Positions 56,681-64,000 of a stretch of 64,000 nt of DNA are shown here, in pieces. Origin of the DNA: Rosistilla carotiformis (GTDB lineage: Bacteria > Planctomycetota > Planctomycetia > Pirellulales > Pirellulaceae); contig NZ_CP036348.1 in the NCBI RefSeq assembly GCF_007753095.1, forward strand, positions 5,061,411-5,125,410, read 5' to 3'. The notes under the pieces were generated by a model that searched no databases, was not told where the DNA came from, and saw only the letters and a program-made list of their open reading frames with translations. Numbering within the stretch: position 1 is the first letter of the stretch; every line of letters begins with the position of its first letter. Both the position numbers and the translations under genes were made by a program.

Positions 56681-56738
56681 ATGCGTTACGATAGAGGTGA
56701 GCTTTTACCACGCGTCAATTCCCTGAATCGTAACGCAT
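56681..56738 (+). promoter_or_regulatory. 12-bp perfect inverted repeat covering the TPR gene start codon
   Basis: ATGCGTTACGAT (56681-56692) and ATCGTAACGCAT (56727-56738) are exact reverse complements separated by 34 bases. The right arm ends on the first two bases of the start codon ATG at 56737. If transcribed as a whole, the mRNA would form a 12-bp stem covering the initiation site; alternatively it is a DNA operator, since the left arm also contains TACGAT, a possible -10 box. Confidence 0.7.
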
Positions 56739-59499
56739 GATGATGTTTCCGATGATTCCGCGATGGCTGCAACAAAATCGAAGCTGGCTTCCAGCAGCCG
56801 CTGTCTTGGCGTGTTGTCTGATCGAAACGTCGGCGTTTGGTCAGGCAAAGCTTCGCGACGGCAAAGACGATCCGCTGCAACGGCAACTCTCAAGCGACGA
56901 ATTTTCCGATCGCCAGAATGCCATGCATCGAATGTGGGAATTGGGCGACGAGGCGGAGGTCCATGCGGCGGGTGAAAGCGACGATCCCGAGGTGCGGCTG
57001 CGGGCTCGCTGGATTCAGGAGCAATGGAAGCTGGGCATTCGACACCAAACGCCCGACCACGTGGCTCGGTTATTGCGTGGCAACGACTCTGAAAACCCAG
57101 CCAGCCTGGCCGAACTGATCCGCTTGGAACAATTAGGCCAATTGAACGTAGCCCTCCGCGAATCGGAATCCCAGACGTTTCGCAATCTCGTGCAGATGGA
57201 TCTGTTAAAAAATTTCCCCTACCTCTCGTACCTCGCTTTGGAACGCAACCAGTCCGAACCGTTCATCGAGCTGTTAGGCGAGATGTCCCACATGCCGATT
57301 GTCGCACTGCGCCGCGGTCAGATGATGTTCCAACGAGGCGACAGCCGCGACGAATGCCTGACGTTTTCAAAAGCCGCCGAAACGATGCAACCTGCCGGCC
57401 GACACAAAGTGGCTGTCTTCATGCGTTGGGCGATGGGGATGCAAGCCGAAGCGATCGCCTTGGCCGCCGAAGAGGACTTGGAACTGACGGCCCGATTGCA
57501 ACTGGCGGCTTTGGATTGGACCGGGCTCGTCGAGACGGCGGAAAAGCTAGTCGCCGACGTTGAAGTGCCCGAACCGATCGAACTGGACGACTTGCAAAAA
57601 GCAGCCACCTATTTAATTCGATGTCGTGAGAAAGCGACCCCGCTCTCCCTCTCGATCGTCGGCTTGCATCGCAGCGGCCAAACCGAAGCCTGTGACGCGG
57701 CGGTCGATCAACTCGTCGAATGGGTGACATCCGCAGCTTACCTTCGATCGATCGATACGTTGCAAAGTGAATCGCGACGACACCGTACCGACCTGACGAC
57801 GGCGGCGTTTGAATCGGCCGAAACCTTGATCGCCGTCGACCGCCCCCATCGGGCGATCGAAGTCCTTGAGAAGACATTGCCGCTGCAAGCTGCCGAATTA
57901 CTGGTGCATCAAACGCAATACCAGCGGGCGCTGCAAGTCTTGGGAGTCGATCCTGCGACGCTAGAAACGAGTCTGTTGACGCTGGCCGACGAAGTCTTGC
58001 AGGAAGCGGATTCGGAGGACTCCTCACTTTCGACGCAAGCCTTTGAGCGCTGCTTGGCCGCTTGTTCGCTGGCCTACCAATTGGGCTACGCACCGGCGGC
58101 GCGACAGGCGCTGCGCCGCGCCGCTCCAATGACGCGAGGCGAAGGGATTTTGCGTCGGTTGGAAGTTGTCGAAAGCGTGCTGCAACGCAACGATCCCACG
58201 TTTGCGATCGAACTTGCCCAGCCCTTGTTGATGATGCCGTCCAGCGATGGGCGAACGACCGAAGCGTTATTCGGATCGTCGGTCGGCAATGAATTGTGGC
58301 ACGCGTTGGGTCAACTGGAACCCGAGTGGACCGTCCCCGAACGGGCGCGCGTTTTGGTCGATTTGTCACACGGAAAGTTACCAGTCGGCTGGAACCGTAG
58401 CATCGATCTCAATCGCTTGGCCACTTGGTTGCACGATCAATTGATCAGCGATGATGGGCAGTTCAACGCGTCGTTGAGCCGTGAAATCGCCCAATTTTTC
58501 AAAACCTATGCCCGCGATGATTGGGCGGACTCGTTTTTCCGATTGGCGGCCCAACACAACGATTACGATGCGTTCATGGCATTGGCCCAGCGGCAGTTCC
58601 AACTGGGGAACGTGCGAACTGCAGCGGAGCTCTACCAAGATATCTGGGAACGTTTTTCGAATCACCCCGAAACGCTTGTCGGATTGTCCAAGGCGCGGCG
58701 ATTGGCCGGACAGGAGGACGAAGCGTCGGCGATTACCGAACGCCTGGACATGTTAGCACTCGACGCCGCTCAATATTATGACATTGCCGTGGCGTTCGGC
58801 CAGTTCGACGATTCGGCCAACGCGGTCCGCTATGCCAACAAAGTCATCCGCGATACGCCCGAAAACTCCGCCCGTTCTTATCACTACCGTGCCCTGCGAT
58901 TGCTGTTGGGAATGGAGTACGACAAATCGCCTCGAGAAGTCGCGCGATTAAACCAGCGGTTGCTCGACCGCACGCTCAGTCCCACGATGTTGCGCGACAT
59001 GGGTTCGTATCAAGCGATCGTCTTCGATCACTATGAAGCCGCCGCGCGACAGGCGGTTGCCGATGGCAACGCTCCGTTAGCAACGCGCCAGATGGCACTG
59101 GCGTTGAACGCCACACCGACGAACATCGATTTTGCCGAGAAGGAATTGTTGGAACTGCGAGACCAAGGACACGTCCAATTCGCCGACCAAACCTTGGACA
59201 CGATCTTCGAATCGGCCAACGCGCATCTGATTCAGTTTCCGCTGAACGCGAACATGGCAAATAATATCGCCTGGGTCGCGGCGATCCATCATCGTCATCT
59301 CGACCGAGCGTTGGAGTTGTCGATGTCGGCGGTGGCTCAGTTTCCCGAATCGTATTCCTATCGCGACACGTTGGCCGAAGTGCTGTATCGCAACGGGCAA
59401 GTGGAGCAAGCGATTCAAGTGGAAACGAATTGTTTGTTGGATGTCCCCGACGACTACCATCTGCACGAGCAATTAAAACGTTTTCGCGCTGGCAATTAG
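56737..59499 (+). CDS. Large exported TPR-repeat protein
   Basis: A 920-residue protein with a signal peptide (LPAAAVLACCLIETSAFGQA) followed by many helix-turn-helix pairs of tetratricopeptide type, for example RQFQLGNVRTAAELYQDIWE, then SNHPETLVGLSKARRLAGQE, and FPESYSYRDTLAEVLYRNGQ near the end. An early segment (EFSDRQNAMHRMWELGDEAE) resembles a HEAT-like start. TPR proteins of this size serve as scaffolds for protein complexes; partner unknown. Starts with three methionines in a row. Downstream of the ABC transporter, spaced by 108 bases. Confidence 0.82.
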   Translation: MMMFPMIPRWLQQNRSWLPAAAVLACCLIETSAFGQAKLRDGKDDPLQRQLSSDEFSDRQNAMHRMWELGDEAEVHAAGESDDPEVRLRARWIQEQWKLGIRHQTPDHVARLLRGNDSENPASLAELIRLEQLGQLNVALRESESQTFRNLVQMDLLKNFPYLSYLALERNQSEPFIELLGEMSHMPIVALRRGQMMFQRGDSRDECLTFSKAAETMQPAGRHKVAVFMRWAMGMQAEAIALAAEEDLELTARLQLAALDWTGLVETAEKLVADVEVPEPIELDDLQKAATYLIRCREKATPLSLSIVGLHRSGQTEACDAAVDQLVEWVTSAAYLRSIDTLQSESRRHRTDLTTAAFESAETLIAVDRPHRAIEVLEKTLPLQAAELLVHQTQYQRALQVLGVDPATLETSLLTLADEVLQEADSEDSSLSTQAFERCLAACSLAYQLGYAPAARQALRRAAPMTRGEGILRRLEVVESVLQRNDPTFAIELAQPLLMMPSSDGRTTEALFGSSVGNELWHALGQLEPEWTVPERARVLVDLSHGKLPVGWNRSIDLNRLATWLHDQLISDDGQFNASLSREIAQFFKTYARDDWADSFFRLAAQHNDYDAFMALAQRQFQLGNVRTAAELYQDIWERFSNHPETLVGLSKARRLAGQEDEASAITERLDMLALDAAQYYDIAVAFGQFDDSANAVRYANKVIRDTPENSARSYHYRALRLLLGMEYDKSPREVARLNQRLLDRTLSPTMLRDMGSYQAIVFDHYEAAARQAVADGNAPLATRQMALALNATPTNIDFAEKELLELRDQGHVQFADQTLDTIFESANAHLIQFPLNANMANNIAWVAAIHHRHLDRALELSMSAVAQFPESYSYRDTLAEVLYRNGQVEQAIQVETNCLLDVPDDYHLHEQLKRFRAGN

Positions 59500-59556
59500 G
59501 CAGACGGTTCGGTTCGCGTGCCGAAGGGGGAGCCTGTTCCGTCAGGCAACGCCAGC

Positions 59557-60177
59557 TCACCCGCCCGGCGAATCCAGAGAAACAAAGTTCTTCAGCAGTT
59601 GCATCCCATTGCCTTGACTCTTTTCGGGATGGAACTGCGTCGCGTGCAAATTGTCTCGCCAAATCGCTGCACAGAATGGAGCACCATAGTCGGCTTCGAT
59701 CGCCACGACACTGCGATCGGTCGGTTTGACGTAATACGAGTGCACGAAATAGAAGTGCGTTCCTGGCTCGATGCCGTTCATCAGCGGCGTCGGTTGCATG
59801 ATCTGAATTTGATTCCAGCCCATGTGCGGAACCTTCAAACCGGTATCCGCGGGGAACCGAACGACTTCGCCGGGAATGATCCCGAGCCCTTCGTGTTGGC
59901 CCCCTTCTTCGCTGCTTTCGAAAAGCATTTGCAACCCGAGACAGATCCCCAAAAAGGGGCGTCCCGATTCGATGAACTCGCGAATCGGATGGGCCAAGTC
60001 GCGGCGATGCAGTTCGGCGATCGCGTCTTTAAATCCGCCCACGCCAGGAAGAATCAATTTTTCCGCTGCTGCGATTTGTCGCGGATCCGAGGTGATCAAC
60101 GTCTCCTCTCCAACCCGCTCGATCGCCTTGCTGACGCTGCGAAGGTTGCCCATTTGATAGTCGACGATCGTGATCAT
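59557..60177 (-). CDS. hisH: Imidazole glycerol phosphate synthase subunit HisH
   Basis: Glutaminase subunit that feeds ammonia to HisF for imidazole glycerol phosphate in histidine synthesis. A 206-residue class I amidotransferase: MITIVDYQMGNLRSVSKAIE, KLILPGVGGFKDAI, nucleophile Cys in FLGICLGLQMLFE, and His/Glu in ATQFHPEKSQGNG. The frame stays open to 60441, but the first about 88 codons have no HisH similarity and the ATG at 60177 gives the standard length. No hisF adjacent. Confidence 0.95.
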   Translation of the reverse strand: MITIVDYQMGNLRSVSKAIERVGEETLITSDPRQIAAAEKLILPGVGGFKDAIAELHRRDLAHPIREFIESGRPFLGICLGLQMLFESSEEGGQHEGLGIIPGEVVRFPADTGLKVPHMGWNQIQIMQPTPLMNGIEPGTHFYFVHSYYVKPTDRSVVAIEADYGAPFCAAIWRDNLHATQFHPEKSQGNGMQLLKNFVSLDSPGG

Positions 60178-60917
60178 GATGACTTGGCCGATGAGGTCTC
60201 GTTTGAAAAATGCTTTAAATCTGGCCTGCGCCGCAGCGTCTAAGAGTTTAACCCGACAGACGCCTTCCGCGAAGGGTCGGTTCGCGCGGACCGAGGCCAA
60301 ACGTTTGCCCACCCCATTCAACCCGTCCTGGCAAACGCATCGGGAAACCCGCGTGCCCGGTCTCCCGGCGAACGACAAACACGGACACGCGCTGCGAATC
60401 GCGGTCACCGTTGGCAATCTGCGAGACACCGACCATCCCAACCGATGCGATCAACCACAAAGAGAAAACGTTCCTCGGGCCCATGCCGTAGCCTTTTTTG
60501 CGATTAGACGGGGGAGGCAACGCACCCAAGCCACCCGACTGGATAACCCTCCGCACAGACACCACACCTCCAGTGCCTACACACACCACCACACAGACCA
60601 CTCCAAATGCCTGAGGTTTGAGCATCGATTTGCTCACCGCGAAGGCACACAATCGTTTTGACGTGAATAAGCGAAAAATTTCGGCACGCGAGGTCCGTCG
60701 GTTCCTGACGACGCTAAGGACCGGCCCAGCGCCTTGCTGCAACCTTGCGGCGAACTCGCAACCCAACGCACATCCTCCCTACCCTTGTGGCTACCGCCCA
60801 ACAGGAGCACACCAACACTTCCCAAAGGTGCTGCTCCGCTCAATCTTGGCATCGAACGTGCATTCTATTCGACGCATTGCCCTCCTAATTGCCCCCATTT
60901 TGTTCGGACCAACCTCC
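60178..60917. other. Long gap between hisH and DUF1559 gene
   Basis: About 740 bases. Frames cross it on both strands (60248-60766 minus; 60618-60917 plus, an N-terminal extension of the DUF1559 frame), but neither shows a domain. The minus-strand one has a single hydrophobic segment (NVFSLWLIASVGMVGV) after an ATG and could be a short upstream gene of hisH, with weak support. The DUF1559 promoter must lie here; no clear -35/-10 pair was fixed. Confidence 0.4.
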
Positions 60918-61970
60918 ATGAAAACTCCGCTCGGACCACACGCTCAACACCCACCACACATCACCTTCACAAACCGTCACCGGATCGGTTTCACTCTCGT
61001 CGAACTCCTGGTCGTCATCGCGATTATTGGAATTTTGGTGGGACTGCTGTTGCCTGCCGTACAAGCTGCTCGCGAAGCAGCTCGACGGATGTCCTGCTCC
61101 AACAACATGAAGCAGATCGGTTTGGCGCTGCACAACTATCACGACACGCACCAAGTGTTTCCGTATTCGCTTTCGGGCGACGGTTCGGTCACATCCGGCA
61201 GCGCGATTCCGGGCAGCAACCGGGTGCTGAACCACCGCGGTTGGATGCTGCTGTTGCCATTTATCGAGTTGCAAAACCTGCAGGATCAAATCGACATGAA
61301 CCTTCCCACCGGCGGCTACGATCGCGGTGGGGTTGGCTTTGCGGGCCCCAAGCCAGGTGAAGCGGGAAACGCCAACGACGTGGCCGTCAGCACAACGATC
61401 GAAGCGTTTCTTTGCCCTTCGGACCCCAATCCAACACATTACCCAACGACCAGCTCGACCTATTCGATCTCCAACGGCACAACCAGTCTGCTGGGAGCCT
61501 ACACGAACTACGACTTCAGCATGCGTCGGCTTTCCAGTACTGCCGAGAAGTGGAGCCGCGATACCGCGTTTACCACCAAGCATCTGTTTGGACACGATGA
61601 ATCGTCGCGTTTCCGCGACATCACCGATGGAACCAGCAACAGCGTTGCGGTTGCCGAAACGTTGCGTGCTGTCGTCGATGGATCGGTACCGACGTGGGGC
61701 TATTCCAAATGGGCCGGTGAAGGTGTCGATTTGGCGTGGAGCCGTGGTATCAACGACAACGAGTGCTGCGGCTGGGACTCACCACCCAATGCGCGAACGC
61801 CTCGCAATAGTCAATTGGGCGAATGGGGAACCTCGGGCAGCACACACCCCGGCGGTGCCCAAGCGGTGTTCGCTGACGGATCGGTCCACTTCATGACCGA
61901 GACCACCGACCAGGTCACGCTGAACAACATCACCTACATCTCCGACGGAAACGTTGTTGGTGAGTTCTAA
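60918..61970 (+). CDS. DUF1559 prepilin-like protein
   Basis: A 350-residue protein with a longer pre-sequence ([20 protein letters not shown]) before the prepilin-like [20 protein letters not shown] and [23 protein letters not shown]1559 features: [46 protein letters not shown], and [17 protein letters not shown] near the end. Upstream frames to 60618 add no family features. It is followed after 138 bases by a lipoprotein in the same orientation. Second such pair in the window; role in the cell envelope is inferred. Confidence 0.92.
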   Translation: MKTPLGPHAQHPPHITFTNRHRIGFTLVELLVVIAIIGILVGLLLPAVQAAREAARRMSCSNNMKQIGLALHNYHDTHQVFPYSLSGDGSVTSGSAIPGSNRVLNHRGWMLLLPFIELQNLQDQIDMNLPTGGYDRGGVGFAGPKPGEAGNANDVAVSTTIEAFLCPSDPNPTHYPTTSSTYSISNGTTSLLGAYTNYDFSMRRLSSTAEKWSRDTAFTTKHLFGHDESSRFRDITDGTSNSVAVAETLRAVVDGSVPTWGYSKWAGEGVDLAWSRGINDNECCGWDSPPNARTPRNSQLGEWGTSGSTHPGGAQAVFADGSVHFMTETTDQVTLNNITYISDGNVVGEF

Positions 61971-62108
61971 ACTTCAAACCTTGCCACGCGGCGCACGATT
62001 CCAGGACGGGCTGATCCGCCGGTCCTGGGAGCGTCGCCGCTTTAGAAACGCTACGAACCCCTTCTCTCGCAAATCCATTCCCCCCTCTCGTTTCGGAGCT
62101 CCATTCTC

Positions 62109-62573
62109 ATGACTTTTGTTAGTGATCGTCGATTGTTCTGTGTCGCTTCTATGTTGGTTCTGCTGGCCGCTGGTTGCGACGGCGGTCCACCATTGGCCGA
62201 TGTCTATCCTGCATCGGGACGCGTGCTTTTGGATGGCAAGCCGGTCGAAGGTGTCTCGGTCTCGTTGCTCCCAGAAGCGGGAGTCTCCGGACGTGGTGGC
62301 TTTGCCCTCACCGATGCGAATGGCGCGTTCACCGTCACGTCGGTTGAAGGACAAGACGGAGTCCAGCCAGGAAAATACAAAGTCCTCTTCCAAAAGCTGG
62401 CTCAACCCGACGGCTCCCCGATTCCTCCTGGAGCGTCCGCGGCGGATGTGGGTGCTGAAAACATCTTGCCTCCCGCCTACAACAGTCCGGAAATGTGCAC
62501 GATGTTTGCGGACATCCAAGCCGGAACCAATCCAGAAATGGAATTTGATCTGAATTCCAAACGCAAGCGCTAG
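62109..62573 (+). CDS. Lipoprotein with transthyretin-like (carboxypeptidase regulatory) domain
   Basis: A 154-residue lipoprotein: signal and lipobox VASMLVLLAAGC, then a small beta-sandwich: YPASGRVLLDGKPVEGVSVS, FALTDANGAFTVTSVEGQDG, QPGKYKVLFQKL. This layout is very common in planctomycetes next to DUF1559 genes, as here. Predicted outer-surface or periplasmic partner of the DUF1559 protein; molecular role unknown. Confidence 0.85.
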   Translation: MTFVSDRRLFCVASMLVLLAAGCDGGPPLADVYPASGRVLLDGKPVEGVSVSLLPEAGVSGRGGFALTDANGAFTVTSVEGQDGVQPGKYKVLFQKLAQPDGSPIPPGASAADVGAENILPPAYNSPEMCTMFADIQAGTNPEMEFDLNSKRKR

Positions 62574-62588
62574 GTCGACCGCACGGAC

Positions 62589-63815
62589 CTAACCGATCGA
62601 TTCCCCGCCACGCGCATAAGCTGTCAACAGACGGACTATCGACGTGGCTTTGGGGACAAGGGTCGCGGTGTCGACCCATTCTTCGGGGCTGTGGAGATTG
62701 CCGCCGCGAGGCCCCAGGGTGTCGACGTTCGGCAACCCATAAAAGGCGAGCTTGCTGCCATCGCATGCACCACCGGTTGGCTGCCATCGAATCGCCGGAT
62801 CGGTCGTGGCGATGGATGCTTCCACCGCCCGCTGGATCGCCCACGTCGAAGCGTCGACGATTTTGGGTGGCGCATGAAATCCACCATGCAATGCGACAGA
62901 AAAGCCTTCGTTGGAATTCGCCCGTTCAACGATCCGTCGCAACTGACTTTCAAATTGCGATTGCGCGGCTCGATCGTCCACCCGAACATTCAATCGGCCA
63001 ATCGCGAGATCGGGAACACGGTTCAACGGACCGCCTCCTTCGATTCGGCCGACATTCACCGTCGTGCCCAATTGAAAGTCGTTCAACCGATCGATCTCGC
63101 CGATCAACTTGGCCAACAACACGATTGCGTTGCGGCCGCTCTCAGGATCACGCCCGGCGTGCGCAGAACGACCGCGAACGATGACGGTGAAATTTCCCGA
63201 ACCCTTTCGATCCGAGACCATCGCGCCGTCGGGAAGACAGGGTTCGAACAGCAACCCAAAATCGTGCGCTACCGCCAGCTGTTGAAACAGCCCTGCGCTG
63301 GCGGGGGAACCGATCTCTTCATCGGGATTTAAGACGGCCGTCCAACCGATTTCCTCCGCCAACTGGAAACGTTCGATCGCAGCCAACGCCCACATCATCA
63401 CCAACAGCCCCCCTTTGGCATCGACGACACCGGGACCGCCTAGGCGATGGGAATCGAGCCACCGACATTGCTTGAAGACGCTATCAGCTTCGTAGACCGT
63501 ATCGAAGTGAATCGCCAACAGCACTCGTCGCGATGCGTCGGGCCGACGACTCGCAACCAACGCATCGACGGTCTTCCAAGAAACCAATTCGCCATATGCG
63601 TCGATCTCTTGAATCTCGGTCACCGGCGTAGGCTGCAACGTCAGCCCATGTTGCTGCCAATCGGATCGCAGCCGATCCGCCATCCGTTGCAAGCCGCGGG
63701 TGTCGTGCGACCCCGACGCGATCTCGGCCCACTGGATCAATTGGTCCGTGATCGCGGCTTGCTCTGATTCCAACCACAGGCAAGCAGCGTGCAATCGATC
63801 CGATGGCGTTTCCAA
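62589..63815 (-). CDS. M20-family metallopeptidase (carboxypeptidase G2-like)
   Basis: A 408-residue cytoplasmic M20 hydrolase: LLAIHFDTVYEAD (first metal His-x-Asp), GPGVVDAKGGLLVMMW (bridging Asp), AVLNPDEEIGSPAS (catalytic and metal Glu), a lid domain FTVIVRGRSAHAGRDPESGR, and LGPRGGNLHSPEEW (last metal His). Closest in kind to glutamate carboxypeptidases and acetylornithine deacetylase-like enzymes; the exact substrate is unknown. It follows, 60 bases on, an incomplete gene in the same orientation. Confidence 0.92.
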   Translation of the reverse strand: METPSDRLHAACLWLESEQAAITDQLIQWAEIASGSHDTRGLQRMADRLRSDWQQHGLTLQPTPVTEIQEIDAYGELVSWKTVDALVASRRPDASRRVLLAIHFDTVYEADSVFKQCRWLDSHRLGGPGVVDAKGGLLVMMWALAAIERFQLAEEIGWTAVLNPDEEIGSPASAGLFQQLAVAHDFGLLFEPCLPDGAMVSDRKGSGNFTVIVRGRSAHAGRDPESGRNAIVLLAKLIGEIDRLNDFQLGTTVNVGRIEGGGPLNRVPDLAIGRLNVRVDDRAAQSQFESQLRRIVERANSNEGFSVALHGGFHAPPKIVDASTWAIQRAVEASIATTDPAIRWQPTGGACDGSKLAFYGLPNVDTLGPRGGNLHSPEEWVDTATLVPKATSIVRLLTAYARGGESIG

Positions 63816-63875
63816 AGGAGCAAACCCTCCAGTTTCCTGTGGACGAACCGGTGCTTCCCCGGCACAACGCTGACC

Positions 63876-64000
63876 CTAACCGCTCTGCGATTCCCCTTTC
63901 GGGTTCCCCTCGGTAATGTTTCCTGCACGATCGCGACGGGGCGTCGCCGTCCCCGGAACCACGCGTGGGCTGGGCGAATGGGCTTCGATGATCTGCAGCA
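63876..64000 (-). CDS. C-terminal end of an unidentified protein (partial)
   Basis: The minus-strand frame entering from the window edge stays open for about 40 codons (LQIIEAHSPSPRVVPGTATP, then RRDRAGNITEGNPKGESQSG) and stops at 63876. The charged, Gly/Pro-rich ending looks like a disordered C-terminus. Too short to assign; the same orientation and 60-base spacing suggest it is upstream of the M20 gene in one transcript. Confidence 0.5.
   Translation of the reverse strand, partial: LQIIEAHSPSPRVVPGTATPRRDRAGNITEGNPKGESQSG

Noticed and set aside
60248-60766. Possible gene upstream of hisH on the minus strand
   Set aside because: One hydrophobic segment but no ribosome-binding site, no family, and biased composition; kept only as a remark on the intergenic region.

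Overview
The window looks like chromosomal DNA of a planctomycete of the Pirellulaceae type (Rhodopirellula/Rosistilla-like). The basis is family content: two DUF1549/DUF1553 cytochrome-like proteins each paired with a DUF1501 Tat-exported protein, two DUF1559 prepilin-like proteins with small lipoproteins, an ECF sigma factor followed by a FecR/LamG protein, an SGNH/PQQ-like dehydrogenase fusion, sialate O-acetylesterase, and GC-rich palindromic intergenic repeats. No rRNA, tRNA, phage or insertion sequence was recognised; most of the window is vertically organised chromosome.

Layout. 1-928: 5' part of proB (minus). 1.4-3.7 kb: thiC with a promoter and a TPP riboswitch. 3.8-4.06 kb: apparent remnant of an M14-like peptidase. 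4.06-10.3 kb: minus-strand operon of ECF sigma, FecR/LamG, DUF1549/DUF1553 and DUF1501. 11.3-12.7 kb: small lipoprotein and a DUF1559 protein. 12.8-15.3 kb: redox module of an Rrf2 regulator and a DUF3365 haem protein facing a divergent CxxCH protein. 15.4-19.3 kb: second DUF1553/DUF1501 pair. 19.5-22.3 kb: UvrA. 22.5-23.0 kb: ParE/RelE-type toxin-antitoxin pair. 23.2-23.6 kb: about 180-bp repeats. 23.7-26.9 kb: degenerate MurE-like protein, divergent from an HTH-PTS EIIA protein and its overlapping partner. 26.9-29.2 kb: methyltransferase, a 69-bp-period repeat array, and a zinc-less MDR oxidoreductase. 29.2-34.95 kb: HNH nuclease, SGNH-dehydrogenase fusion, LRR-like membrane protein and an STN/secretin-like exported protein. 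34.9-36 kb: an orphan fliG. 36.2-40.7 kb: EamA transporter, ispE-spoVG pair, a small coiled-coil protein and a Na/Pi cotransporter. 41.2-46.4 kb: a YhaO/YhaN (SbcD/SbcC-like) pair. 46.5-52.7 kb: sialate esterase, ComEC, and an OmpR-type two-component system. 52.8-59.5 kb: membrane-anchored small protein, ABC ATPase, a permease with a periplasmic propeller, and a large exported TPR protein. 59.5-64 kb: hisH, the second DUF1559-lipoprotein pair, an M20 peptidase and the end of an unidentified gene.

The items most worth a second look are: the MurE paralogue that keeps its P-loop but has lost the family's other signature motifs, beside an HTH-EIIA/pseudo-receiver pair; the exact 69-bp two-hairpin repeat array; a 12-bp perfect inverted repeat whose right arm overlaps a start codon; the ABC permease with an inserted propeller; the YhaO-like protein lacking canonical phosphoesterase motifs; and the zinc-ribbon SpoVG directly behind ispE.

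Start codons were chosen from ribosome-binding sites, overlaps and signal peptides, and often differ from the longest open frame. All family calls come from reading motifs by eye, without database searches.
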